The notes under the pieces were generated by a model that had not been told where the DNA came from, ran no database searches, and was given only the letters and a program-made list of their open reading frames with translations. From NCBI GenBank assembly GCA_029260215.1, contig JAJDDQ010000064.1:35053-99052 (forward strand): a DNA stretch of 64,000 nt, read 5' to 3'. Shown here piece by piece: positions 31,079-39,007 of this stretch; the stretch's first letter is position 1; each line of letters opens with the position of its first letter. The translations under genes were made by a program, and so were the position numbers. Source of the DNA: Phycisphaerae bacterium. Lineage in GTDB: Bacteria; Planctomycetota; Phycisphaerae; UBA1845.

Positions 31079-31198
31079 TGCCTGACTGGTATTGGCGGCG
31101 GGCCATGCACGGTTGGCGGCGAGGCGTTTGATTTTGACTCCGATCTCGACGTTGATCTGATCGACTTCGCGGGGTTTCGGAACTCGCTTGGCAGATAA
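31079..31198 (+). pseudogene. Orphan C-terminal dockerin-like EF-hand fragment (CLTGIGGGPCTVGGEAFDFDSDLDVDLIDFAGFRNSLGR*)
   Basis: Matches the C-terminal EF-hand ends of other exported proteins in the window; no upstream portion, and the ORF opens inside the tRNA. Confidence 0.65.
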
Positions 31199-31264
31199 AG
31201 CGGTTTCGCTCAACATATCGCAACTTCGTTTTCGTGAAATGCCCTTGGATGCCGGTACGTCCGC

Positions 31265-31280
31265 GCGGACTGAAGTCCGC
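31265..31280. repeat. Palindrome GCGGACT-GA-AGTCCGC (REP-like)
   Basis: Perfect 7-bp arms in an intergenic region. Confidence 0.6.
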
Positions 31281-31438
31281 CGTTCATTGCTCCGCGATTG
31301 GGGATTGAGACGGGGAGGTAAAGCTGCTTTGCAGAAAAAGCCGCGTTACGTCCCCACGGCCGTTTGACGTCACACCGAAGACGCGAGATCGTACGGGGTG
31401 AGCGGTGCGTATGCGAAACACTTAAGGAACTTTAGTTA

Positions 31439-32239
31439 ATGGTTGCGTGCAACAAGACATGCCAGCAGATATTTTTCGCCATGACAATCGCGGCGGGATG
31501 TTGTTTTCTGACGACCGGCTGCGCGCCGGGGGCGAAGAACGAAGTGATCGTGATGGGCATGATTCACGGTCGCCATCGGACGAGTAAGCTCTACAGCGTC
31601 GCGCGGGTCAAATCATTCATGCGGGCCGTCGATCCCGATTTCATCCTTTGCGAGATTCCGCCGGACCGCCTGGAGACAGCTCTTCGCGAATTCGACGAGA
31701 CCGGAAAGATTGACGAACCGCGTGTGAAGCGATTCCCCGAATACGTTGAGGCTATGTTTCCCCTGCATCGCGAGATGCATTTTGAAATCGTACCCTGTGC
31801 AGCCTGGACGAAAGCGATGTCGGACGATCGCCGGGAGAAGCTCGCCCGGTTCAAGGAAACGCGACCGGAGGACTGGGCTGAGATGAATCGCGCAGAATCG
31901 CAGGCTGACGAGCAGTTACGGAAAGAGCGTCTCGACGAAGACCCACTGGGAATACACACGGAGCGGTACGACGAGATCACAGCCCGCGGGCTTGAGCCGT
32001 ACAACCGGCTGTTCAACGATGCGCTCGGGGCGGGCGGCTGGGACAACATCAACGCCGCACATTACGCACTCATCACCGCCTCGCTCGACGGCCACAAGGG
32101 GGAGGGCAAACGGTTTCTGATCACGTTCGGAGCTGGCCACAAAAGGTGGTTCCTGGACAAATTGCGTCAGCGCGACGACATCACGCTGCGTAATCTGCGC
32201 GAATTCTCAAGCCAAGGGTCTGCCCGAGAAACAGATTGA
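31439..32239 (+). CDS. Putative lipoprotein, possibly TraB/GumN-like
   Basis: Lipobox-like LTTGC; VMGMIHGRHRTSKLYS, LCEIPPDRLETAL; family assignment tentative. Confidence 0.6.
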   Translation: MVACNKTCQQIFFAMTIAAGCCFLTTGCAPGAKNEVIVMGMIHGRHRTSKLYSVARVKSFMRAVDPDFILCEIPPDRLETALREFDETGKIDEPRVKRFPEYVEAMFPLHREMHFEIVPCAAWTKAMSDDRREKLARFKETRPEDWAEMNRAESQADEQLRKERLDEDPLGIHTERYDEITARGLEPYNRLFNDALGAGGWDNINAAHYALITASLDGHKGEGKRFLITFGAGHKRWFLDKLRQRDDITLRNLREFSSQGSARETD

Positions 32240-32495
32240 GCCAACGGCAACACCGCCCCTGATTCCAGCGTTTTTTTCAGTTCAAGAGACTCCGCCGTTC
32301 ACAAATGAGAGGCCGGTGGCGAGGTTGGTGTAAAGTCTGGCCTGAGTCAATCCTGGTGGAATAGTTGCGGCTGCACTTTGGGTTTCGGCTGGTTTTGTCG
32401 AGGTAGGGGAGATTCTCGATCACGTTCGGACACGAAATCCTGTATTATGGACGCTGGCTGCGTAGGGTCGTGGCGATGAACACAGGAGGGGAACT

Positions 32496-33377
32496 ATGTG
32501 TGGGCGAAACGCGCGTTTGGCTGCGATTCTGTCGGTTGGGTTATTGTCCTTTGGCGTCTTGCCGGCGATAGGCGACGAGGTGGTCCTCACGTCCGTTAAG
32601 GATACAACGCTCTACGAGGACGCTTCAGCCACCAGCAACGGATCGGGCATACTTTTCTTCATCGGCAAGACCGCCGCCGCCGCCGGTTTCAAGGTACGCC
32701 GCGGATTGCTTAAATTCGATCCAACCGCCGGTATTCCAGCCGGCTCCAAAATCGACAACGTCGAGCTTGAGGTGGAGGTGTACGCAACGGCGCCGTCGTC
32801 GGGCACCAGGCTCGCGTCGGTGCATCGCGTTCTTGCCGATTGGGGCGAAGCCGGTTCCGAGGGTTTGGGGACCGGAGCACCTGCGCAGACCGGTGATGCG
32901 ACCTGGAAATTCCGCTTTTTCGACACGATTCAATGGGCCACGCAGGGCGGAGATTTCGTACCCCTGCGCAGCGCATCGGTCTCGATGGGCCTGCCGGGCG
33001 ACTACGTGTTCGCCTCGACGCCCGAGTTGATCGCCGACGTGCAGTTTTGGCTTGACCAGCCCGACAGCAATTTCGGCTGGATCATGATCGGTGACGAGGT
33101 CGCCACGCAGGTTGCTCGTGGGCTTGGCACGCGCGAGATCGCCGCACCCAACGGAGTGCCGATGCTTCGCGTCACGTTCACGCCGCCGGCGACGCTTCCG
33201 GGGGACTGCGACGACGACAGGGATGTCGATCTCGTCGATTTCACGGCCATCCGAAACTGTCAGACAGGCCCCTCGGGCGGACCTGTGCCACCGGCATGCA
33301 TCTGCGTTGATTTCGACGGCGACGAGGATGTCGATCGCGCGGATCAGCAGGCATTTCAAATCGCTTTCGGGCAATAG
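32496..33377 (+). CDS. Exported DNRLRE-like domain protein with C-terminal dockerin-like EF-hand pair
   Basis: Signal peptide; SVKDTTLYEDASATSNGSG...RRGLLKFD; GDCDDDRDVDLVDFTAIRNC...VDFDGDEDVDRADQQAFQIAFG. Confidence 0.82.
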   Translation: MCGRNARLAAILSVGLLSFGVLPAIGDEVVLTSVKDTTLYEDASATSNGSGILFFIGKTAAAAGFKVRRGLLKFDPTAGIPAGSKIDNVELEVEVYATAPSSGTRLASVHRVLADWGEAGSEGLGTGAPAQTGDATWKFRFFDTIQWATQGGDFVPLRSASVSMGLPGDYVFASTPELIADVQFWLDQPDSNFGWIMIGDEVATQVARGLGTREIAAPNGVPMLRVTFTPPATLPGDCDDDRDVDLVDFTAIRNCQTGPSGGPVPPACICVDFDGDEDVDRADQQAFQIAFGQ

Positions 33378-33512
33378 CACCGGGCATCGCTGGCGTGCTC
33401 GCATCGGGTACGCGCGTCCAGTTGGCGCTCGCGCTCGGTTCACTCTTGAATCGACGGATAATTACGATCCGAGGCGACGAGAGAGGATGTGGGCGTAATG
33501 CGCGTTATTCGC

Positions 33513-33548
33513 GGTCCCCCGCTCCCTTACGGTCCCCCGCTCCCTTAC
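33513..33548. repeat. Tandem duplication of 18-bp unit GGTCCCCCGCTCCCTTAC (2 copies)
   Basis: Two identical adjacent copies followed by a partial third unit. Confidence 0.85.
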
Positions 33549-33647
33549 GGTCGTGGCTCTGATTCGTCTCTTGACGTTGAATGATGGATGACAAGGCACT
33601 GGGTTATCGGGCTTCGCGTTTTATTGTGGGATTTCTCGGACTCGGAC

Positions 33648-33676
33648 TTGATTTTGGCGGAACGTCCGCGTATAGT
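33648..33676 (+). promoter_or_regulatory. Candidate sigma70 promoter TTGATT-N17-TATAGT for the ncRNA
   Basis: -35 TTGATT 33648-33653, -10 TATAGT 33671-33676, 17-nt spacer. Confidence 0.6.
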
Positions 33677-33683
33677 GAATCGG

Positions 33684-34029
33684 ACGGGAGATTGAGGGGA
33701 GAGTACTGAGTAGCCTTGCGGGAGAGATCGAGGCTTCACCCCTGTGTCAGTGCTAGCCCTTTTTGGTAATAGAATTTTGATACCGTATCCACGGGTTTAA
33801 CAGCCTGCGGCTGTCTGTGTCTTTGGTGTCGTGGTTTCGGGCGATCGAGAGAGAGAGCCTTCGCCCGAAGCGCGTTTTGAGAGAGAGAGTTTCGCAGAGG
33901 GATTGAGAGATTTACCGAGAGAGAGAGAACGGTTCTTCGGAGCCGTCTTTCGGTACCAAAGACATCCAAGCCTGGGTCGAAGGGGCAGTGTCCGGCTGAG
34001 AGAGCGCGAACACTGCTCCTTTGCTTTTT
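33684..34029 (+). ncRNA. Predicted structured non-coding RNA with repeated GAGAGA-containing loops
   Basis: Promoter upstream; helices 33702-33708/33748-33754, 33712-33716/33731-33735, 33789-33793/33830-33834, 33800-33805/33809-33814, 33836-33844/33861-33869, 33929-33935/33940-33946 (UUCG loop); terminator at 3' end; no credible CDS. Confidence 0.7.
33982..34029 (+). terminator. Intrinsic terminator (10-bp stem GGGGCAGTGT/ACACTGCTCC then TTTGCTTTTT)
   Basis: Stem 33982-33991/34010-34019 with one G-U pair, T-rich tail oriented for + strand. Confidence 0.85.
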
Positions 34030-34056
34030 ACCTATGTTGGCGAGACTTTGCGGGCG

Positions 34057-35328
34057 TTAATCCTGCTCCGGCAAGCGGCGAATGTCCGCACCAACAGCCG
34101 TCAACTTTTCCTCGATACGTTCATATCCGCGATCAATATGGTAAGCACGGCGGACGCGGGTTTGGCCCTTTGCGATCAAGCCCGCCAGAATCAAAGCAGC
34201 CGATGCGCGAAGATCTGAGGCCATCACCGGCGCACCGATCAGTCGCCTCACGCCGTGGATAATAACCGTTCCCCCTTCACGACGAAGATTGGCACCCATG
34301 CGGTTCAGCTCAGCCATGTGCAGGAAACGGTCGGGAAAGATTTTCTCAACGATGATGCTGTTGCCGTCGGCCAGGCAAAGGAGCGCCATGGTCTGGGCTT
34401 GGAGGTCCGTCGGGAATCCGGGGTAGGGTTGCGTGGTCAGCTCGACCGGTTCGAGTCGCCTTGAGGAGGACACGGCGATGCCCTTCTCGCCTCGTTCGAT
34501 ATTCACGCCGACACGACGCAACCGATCGACCACGGCGATGAGATGTTCAAGGCGACCACCGTGCAGTTCAAGCTCGCCGTTGGTGATGGCGGCTGCGATC
34601 ATGAACGTTCCGGTCTCGATGCGGTCCGGGATGACCGTGTGTTCGCAACCGGAGATTTTCGTCACGCCGTCAATCACCATGCGGGGTGTGCCGTGGCCCG
34701 AGATGCGCGCACCGCATGCGTTCAGGAAGTCGGCCAAGTCGGTAATCTCAGGCTCGCACGCCGCCGATTCAATGACGGTGCGCCCTTCAGCCAACACAGC
34801 CGCCATCATAACGTTGGCGGTTCCGGTTACGGATGATCCGAAAGCACCTCCGAGGAACATCTCCGTGCCGCGCAGTTTCTTGGCGCGCAGCATCATGTCG
34901 CCGCCGATTAACTCCGAATCCGCCCCGAGCGATTCGAGGCCTTGAACATGCAGGCCGACGGGTCGCACGCCGATCGCACATCCGCCGGGCATGGCGACCT
35001 GTGCGCGTTTCCGTTTCGCGAGCAAAGGCCCCATCACGCAGACGCTGGCCCGCATCTTGCTCACCAATTCGTACTCGGCGTGGCAGTTCATTTCGTCTTC
35101 CACGCGCACATGCAGGGAACCGTCTTCCTTCCGCTCCGACATTACGCCCAACCGCTGCAACAGTGTCAACATCGAGCGCACGTCGGCCAAGTCGGGCACG
35201 TTGTGCAGGACGACTTCGTCCTCACACAGGATGCAGGCAGCCAGAATCGGCAGGGCTGCGTTTTTGGCACCGCTGATCTGAACCGTGCCTTTGAGTCGGC
35301 TGCCGCCCGCTATTTCAAATAGTTCCAC
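34057..35328 (-). CDS. murA: UDP-N-acetylglucosamine 1-carboxyvinyltransferase
   Basis: GGSRLKGTVQISGAKNAALPILAACIL...GCAIGVRPVGLHVQGLESLGAD...YPGFPTDLQAQTMAL. Confidence 0.97.
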   Translation of the reverse strand: MELFEIAGGSRLKGTVQISGAKNAALPILAACILCEDEVVLHNVPDLADVRSMLTLLQRLGVMSERKEDGSLHVRVEDEMNCHAEYELVSKMRASVCVMGPLLAKRKRAQVAMPGGCAIGVRPVGLHVQGLESLGADSELIGGDMMLRAKKLRGTEMFLGGAFGSSVTGTANVMMAAVLAEGRTVIESAACEPEITDLADFLNACGARISGHGTPRMVIDGVTKISGCEHTVIPDRIETGTFMIAAAITNGELELHGGRLEHLIAVVDRLRRVGVNIERGEKGIAVSSSRRLEPVELTTQPYPGFPTDLQAQTMALLCLADGNSIIVEKIFPDRFLHMAELNRMGANLRREGGTVIIHGVRRLIGAPVMASDLRASAALILAGLIAKGQTRVRRAYHIDRGYERIEEKLTAVGADIRRLPEQD

Positions 35329-35447
35329 GTTATCCCATCCTCTGAGAAGAGAGTTGCCAATCGGCTGACCCCGACATCCGTGTCAGAGTTTTTTGAAGAC
35401 CAAATTCCTGCCGCGCCGACACCGCCTGTGACTCAGCTTGGCCTATC

Positions 35448-36353
35448 CTAACACAACTTGGCGAATTGCAGCACACGCTCGTGCGGATCGTTCGGAGCGC
35501 TGTGCGTGCCGACGTGCTCAAACGCACGCTCCGCACAGAATACACCCACGACCGCCTCGCCTTGCCCCGCACCGATTTCGACCAGAACACAACCGTCCTC
35601 AGCCAACATACCGGGAGCACCGGCAGTGATCGCCCGGTAGAAATCAAGCCCGTCCTCGCCGGGTGTCAGGGCGTCTTTCGGTTCGAAATCGCGCACGTTG
35701 GCATCCAGCGTAGCCCATTCCGCTTCCGGAATGTAGGGCGGATTAGACACGATGAGGTCAAAACCCCCGTCGGGCAGGCAGTCAGCCGGCAACGCGAGCA
35801 TGTCGGCTTCGACGAATCGAACACGGTCAGCCATTCCGTGTTTTTCCGCGTTGGCGCGGGCGATTTCCAGGGCGGCCGACGAGCGATCCGTCGCGACACA
35901 CGAGGACTTCGGCAAGTGCTTGAGCACGGTGATGGCGACGCAGCCACTTCCCGTGCCGAGATCGAGAAAGCATATTTCGGCTTCACGCCCGCGTCCGAAT
36001 GCAATCGCCTGCTCAGCCAGCGTCTCCGTCTCCGGCCGGGGGATGAGTACGCCGGGCGCGACGTCGAAATCGAGCGAGTAGAACTCCTTGTGCCCGACGA
36101 GGTAGGCGATCGGTGCGTGCTTGGCGGCTTTGCGGACGGAATCCCGGAACACCGCGAGTTCTTTTTCCGCTGGCGACTCGTCGAATCGTGTGTAGAGGCG
36201 AATGCGTTCGCAGGCCATCGCGTGGGCGAGCAGGATTTCCGCAGCCAGGCGAGGTTCGTCCACGTTGCAGCGCGTGAAGTGCTCGTGTGTCCAGGTCAGC
36301 AGCCGGCCAACCGTCCAATTTTCCGGACTCGCCGGCGTCGATTCGTCACCCAT
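35448..36353 (-). CDS. prmC: Peptide chain release factor N5-glutamine methyltransferase
   Basis: YLVGHKEFYSLDFDVAPGVLIPRPETE, LDLGTGSGCVAI, DLIVSNPPYIPEAEW. Confidence 0.95.
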   Translation of the reverse strand: MGDESTPASPENWTVGRLLTWTHEHFTRCNVDEPRLAAEILLAHAMACERIRLYTRFDESPAEKELAVFRDSVRKAAKHAPIAYLVGHKEFYSLDFDVAPGVLIPRPETETLAEQAIAFGRGREAEICFLDLGTGSGCVAITVLKHLPKSSCVATDRSSAALEIARANAEKHGMADRVRFVEADMLALPADCLPDGGFDLIVSNPPYIPEAEWATLDANVRDFEPKDALTPGEDGLDFYRAITAGAPGMLAEDGCVLVEIGAGQGEAVVGVFCAERAFEHVGTHSAPNDPHERVLQFAKLC

Positions 36354-36519
36354 ACCCGCGAGTTATATCCAAGGTGGACCGATTTGCGAAGAACCCGGTG
36401 CCCGGATGCGCGTTGGTTGGGGTGTGATTGAAATTGCGTCGGCTCCCGCTTAGACTACCTCGACTCAACGAAGGCCGTTCAGCCGACCGCGTTCGGTGGT
36501 GCGATGGCCTTGGTATTAT

Positions 36520-36593
36520 GGTGGGCGTAGCTCAGTTGGTGGAGCACCAGGTTGTGGTCCTGGGGGTCGCGGGTTCAAGTCCCGTCGTCCACC
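36520..36593 (+). tRNA. tRNA-His (anticodon GTG, including G-1)
   Basis: GTGGGCG/CGTCCAC acceptor, anticodon arm CCAGG-TTGTGGT-CCTGG, T arm GCGGGTTCAAGTCCCGT, G-1:C73. Confidence 0.95.
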
Positions 36594-36798
36594 CTTGCTC
36601 TGATTTGTAATTTTCTTGGCTGGACCAACCGGCGTCCGAGTCCCGGTTGCGCAGCCGGTTTGCGCACCAATACCCGCCCGCCGGTCGCATTCCACAGCCA
36701 ACCGGACTCGTAAGTGAGGCTTGCCGACGCGATCAGGATTCGGATGAGTCGGTGGTCGAGAATTCGGGGAGTGGCAGGGGCGAACGAGTCGCTCACGA

Positions 36799-37485
36799 TT
36801 ACGTCGCGGGCTTGACCTCTTGCGCTTTGCCTTCCTCCACGAGCGAGTTGATCGATTCGACGAGTTGGTAGATTTCGGTCCAGGATTGGCCTTGATTGCG
36901 CTGTTTCTTCGCCCATTCGACAGCTCGATCCCGATGCCGCGCAATTCTCTCGTACGCCGCTTGTGCCTTATGGCGCGGGAAATCCTCTTGAAATTCGCGC
37001 TTCCAAACTTCATGGAGTCGCTTAAGCACCGCATCGCAGTTTGCGAACAATGTCCCGGTGTCCTCCAAGTGAAGCAACGTCCACACCTCGTAACACGGGT
37101 TTGAGAGCGCGACTTTCACCTCACCCTTTTTGCCACGTTTCTTTTCGCTCTCTCCGTGCGATACATTCGTTTCGCAATCAATGATCGCCCAGACTTCATC
37201 GCGGTCAGTCTCGTCGTGCTGATCGCTTTTCTCTTTGGATGAGAGATTTGCACGTTTTCCTAGAGCTAGGTCGAGCGCTTCGTTCCCTGCTCCCTTCACG
37301 TTTATCTTGACGTATCGACTGACCTTCTTCTTCAAGAGTTCGAAATACTTCGGTGCCGTCTCTGCATCGTCGAAATAGACCCACACGACCGGAAGCGTCG
37401 CTTTGAAACCGTAAGCTCTCTGCCGGGCACGTCCTCGCGTTGACGCCTTCCTGTCCCGTCGCTTGTTTTCGCGTTTGTGGTTCAA
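36799..37485 (-). CDS. rloB: RloB-like (Toprim-related) protein, partner of upstream AAA ATPase
   Basis: ETAPKYFELL, DEVWAIIDCE, SNPCYEVWTLLHLEDTG are RloB-family landmarks; TTG start overlaps ATPase stop (TTGA). Confidence 0.8.
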   Translation of the reverse strand: MNHKRENKRRDRKASTRGRARQRAYGFKATLPVVWVYFDDAETAPKYFELLKKKVSRYVKINVKGAGNEALDLALGKRANLSSKEKSDQHDETDRDEVWAIIDCETNVSHGESEKKRGKKGEVKVALSNPCYEVWTLLHLEDTGTLFANCDAVLKRLHEVWKREFQEDFPRHKAQAAYERIARHRDRAVEWAKKQRNQGQSWTEIYQLVESINSLVEEGKAQEVKPAT

Positions 37486-38750
37486 TCATCAATACCAAGG
37501 GGGCCGAGCGAAGGTAGCGCACCGTAACGTCCTTGCAAATATCGCCGCCGAAGGTTCAGGTTGTTACGCTCTTTGAAATCCGCGACGGAATACAACCGCG
37601 CCGCGCCGTCCGCGTCCTTCTCCGTCAAGTAAATTTGATCGCGACGCAGAACGGCGTCCCTCGCTTCACCATCGATGAGCGCATTTTCATGCGTGGCGAA
37701 AATGAGCTGCCCGCGAACACGATCCATCGGGCATTCGTTCAATTCGCGGAGCAGCGTTTCGAGCAACTGCGGATGCAGCGACGCGCCCAGTTCGTCCACG
37801 AAGTATGCGCGTACTGTGTCGCCATGCGTTAAGTCGTGAATGATCGGTGCCAACTCGATGAACCTGCGCGTGCCAACGGATTCAGACCAGTAGTCGATTT
37901 TCCTGGTCCCGGCTGGGCCGTGATGAAAGAGTGACAACTTGTATCCCTCAGCCCGACGGCGTCCCGTTAACACATCGGCAAGATCGGAAGCGTTCGGCTT
38001 GGCAACGGCCTCCACGTCATAGTGCGACACACCGAAATCAGCATTGGCGATCCACGAAGACAGCCATGCACCAAAGCCGTCAGGATCCTTGTGCGCCCAT
38101 TCGGCAGGCGCGTTTTCTGTACGGTAACGGACGAGTGGAGACGTGATGTTGAGCAAGAGGTTTTGCAATCCGACGGCCAGTTTTTTCGCCAGTGACGGCG
38201 CCAGGCTATCTGCCAGAGCAAGAAGAAGAGCGTTGGGTCGGAACTTTTGTTTTAGAATTTTGAATTGCCGTTGGCTGGTCCACGTTCCCGTTACCGATTG
38301 ACCATGACGTTCAAAGAGTACAGATTCTCCCTTGCCTGAGACCTGAACAAGACTTTCACTGATGAATTGAGTAGCGTCGAACTCGACTTTGTATTCATAT
38401 TCGCGCCGATCCACGACGGCTCGAAGGCCAAGCATGACGGGCGATTTCGGTCCGTTGTCATCGAGCAAGAATGGGTTGTAAGAATCGATCGGGGCGTCCG
38501 AGCTTGAGAACATAGTGAACCACATTAGTCTCGCCAGTTCCGCAGCGGCCAGCAAAACCGTCGATTTGCCCGAAGCGTTGGGGCCGTAGATGCCGACGGT
38601 GCGGAGAAGTCGTAGCGGCTTTTCCTCGCCTTCGACCTCGACCTCGACGATTCCCTTGTCGCTGTCGGGATCGATGTCGGTAGCCAGCATGGACAGCCGA
38701 AACTCATCACGAAAGCACCTGAAATTGCGTCCGAAAAACTCGATCAGCAT
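37482..38750 (-). CDS. AAA_15/21-type ATP-binding protein (RloA/AbiLi/AriA-like)
   Basis: LRTVGIYGPNASGKSTVLLAAAELARL Walker A; FVDELGASLHPQLLETLLREL; LIFATHENALID. Confidence 0.87.
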   Translation of the reverse strand: MLIEFFGRNFRCFRDEFRLSMLATDIDPDSDKGIVEVEVEGEEKPLRLLRTVGIYGPNASGKSTVLLAAAELARLMWFTMFSSSDAPIDSYNPFLLDDNGPKSPVMLGLRAVVDRREYEYKVEFDATQFISESLVQVSGKGESVLFERHGQSVTGTWTSQRQFKILKQKFRPNALLLALADSLAPSLAKKLAVGLQNLLLNITSPLVRYRTENAPAEWAHKDPDGFGAWLSSWIANADFGVSHYDVEAVAKPNASDLADVLTGRRRAEGYKLSLFHHGPAGTRKIDYWSESVGTRRFIELAPIIHDLTHGDTVRAYFVDELGASLHPQLLETLLRELNECPMDRVRGQLIFATHENALIDGEARDAVLRRDQIYLTEKDADGAARLYSVADFKERNNLNLRRRYLQGRYGALPSLGPLGIDD

Positions 38751-38767
38751 GGGTCAAACCTCGCATG

Positions 38768-38784
38768 GCGCAGAAAATCTGCGC
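38768..38784. promoter_or_regulatory. Palindrome GCGCAGAAAATCTGCGC (operator/hairpin candidate) upstream of the RloA-like gene
   Basis: 7-bp arms GCGCAGA/TCTGCGC with AAA centre; second copy in inverted orientation at 38851-38867. Confidence 0.7.
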
Positions 38785-38850
38785 ACCTGTGATAACATAC
38801 CATCAAATCGGCCATCCGGATGCAGGGAAACAAGTTGAAATCGACATTTT

Positions 38851-38867
38851 GCGCAGATTTTCTGCGC
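38851..38867. promoter_or_regulatory. Palindrome GCGCAGATTTTCTGCGC, exact reverse complement of 38768-38784
   Basis: Direct reading; centre-to-centre distance 83 bp. Confidence 0.7.
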
Positions 38868-38911
38868 AAGACACCCAATCGAACGACAACGATGGCAGCC
38901 AACCCAATCGA

Positions 38912-38943
38912 AAAGGCCCGCGGAGCCAACGCCACGGGCCTTT
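38912..38943. terminator. Hairpin terminator AAAGGCCCG...CGGGCCTTT (probably bidirectional)
   Basis: Perfect 9-bp stem, 14-nt loop, between genes 39008-39466(-) and 37482-38750(-). Confidence 0.7.
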
Positions 38944-39007
38944 GTTGTAATTAGGTTTTTGTCAGGGCCTTGGCGGATGACGAACTCAAACGGGAGCAGG
39001 TCAGGAG

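Noticed and set aside
31013-31198. 61-aa ORF MLTVRVRSPAFDD...
   Set aside because: Opens inside tRNA-Gly; only the C-terminal dockerin-like part is protein-like, so recorded as a gene fragment.
33684-34029. RNase P RNA, tmRNA, SRP or 6S RNA at this locus
   Set aside because: Did not find the GAGGAAAGTCCGGGC-like RNase P core, tmRNA tRNA-like ends, or the SRP GGAAG-loop signature; a formal Infernal scan is still needed.
33831-34262. 143-aa + strand ORF (MVSGDREREPSPEARFERESFAEGL...)
   Set aside because: Low-complexity R/E content arises from GAGAGA runs; it runs through the terminator and antisense into murA. The ncRNA interpretation fits better.
38760-38870. Calling the palindrome pair a MITE outright
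   Set aside because: No target-site duplication or further copies could be established within the window; left as an operator/hairpin candidate.
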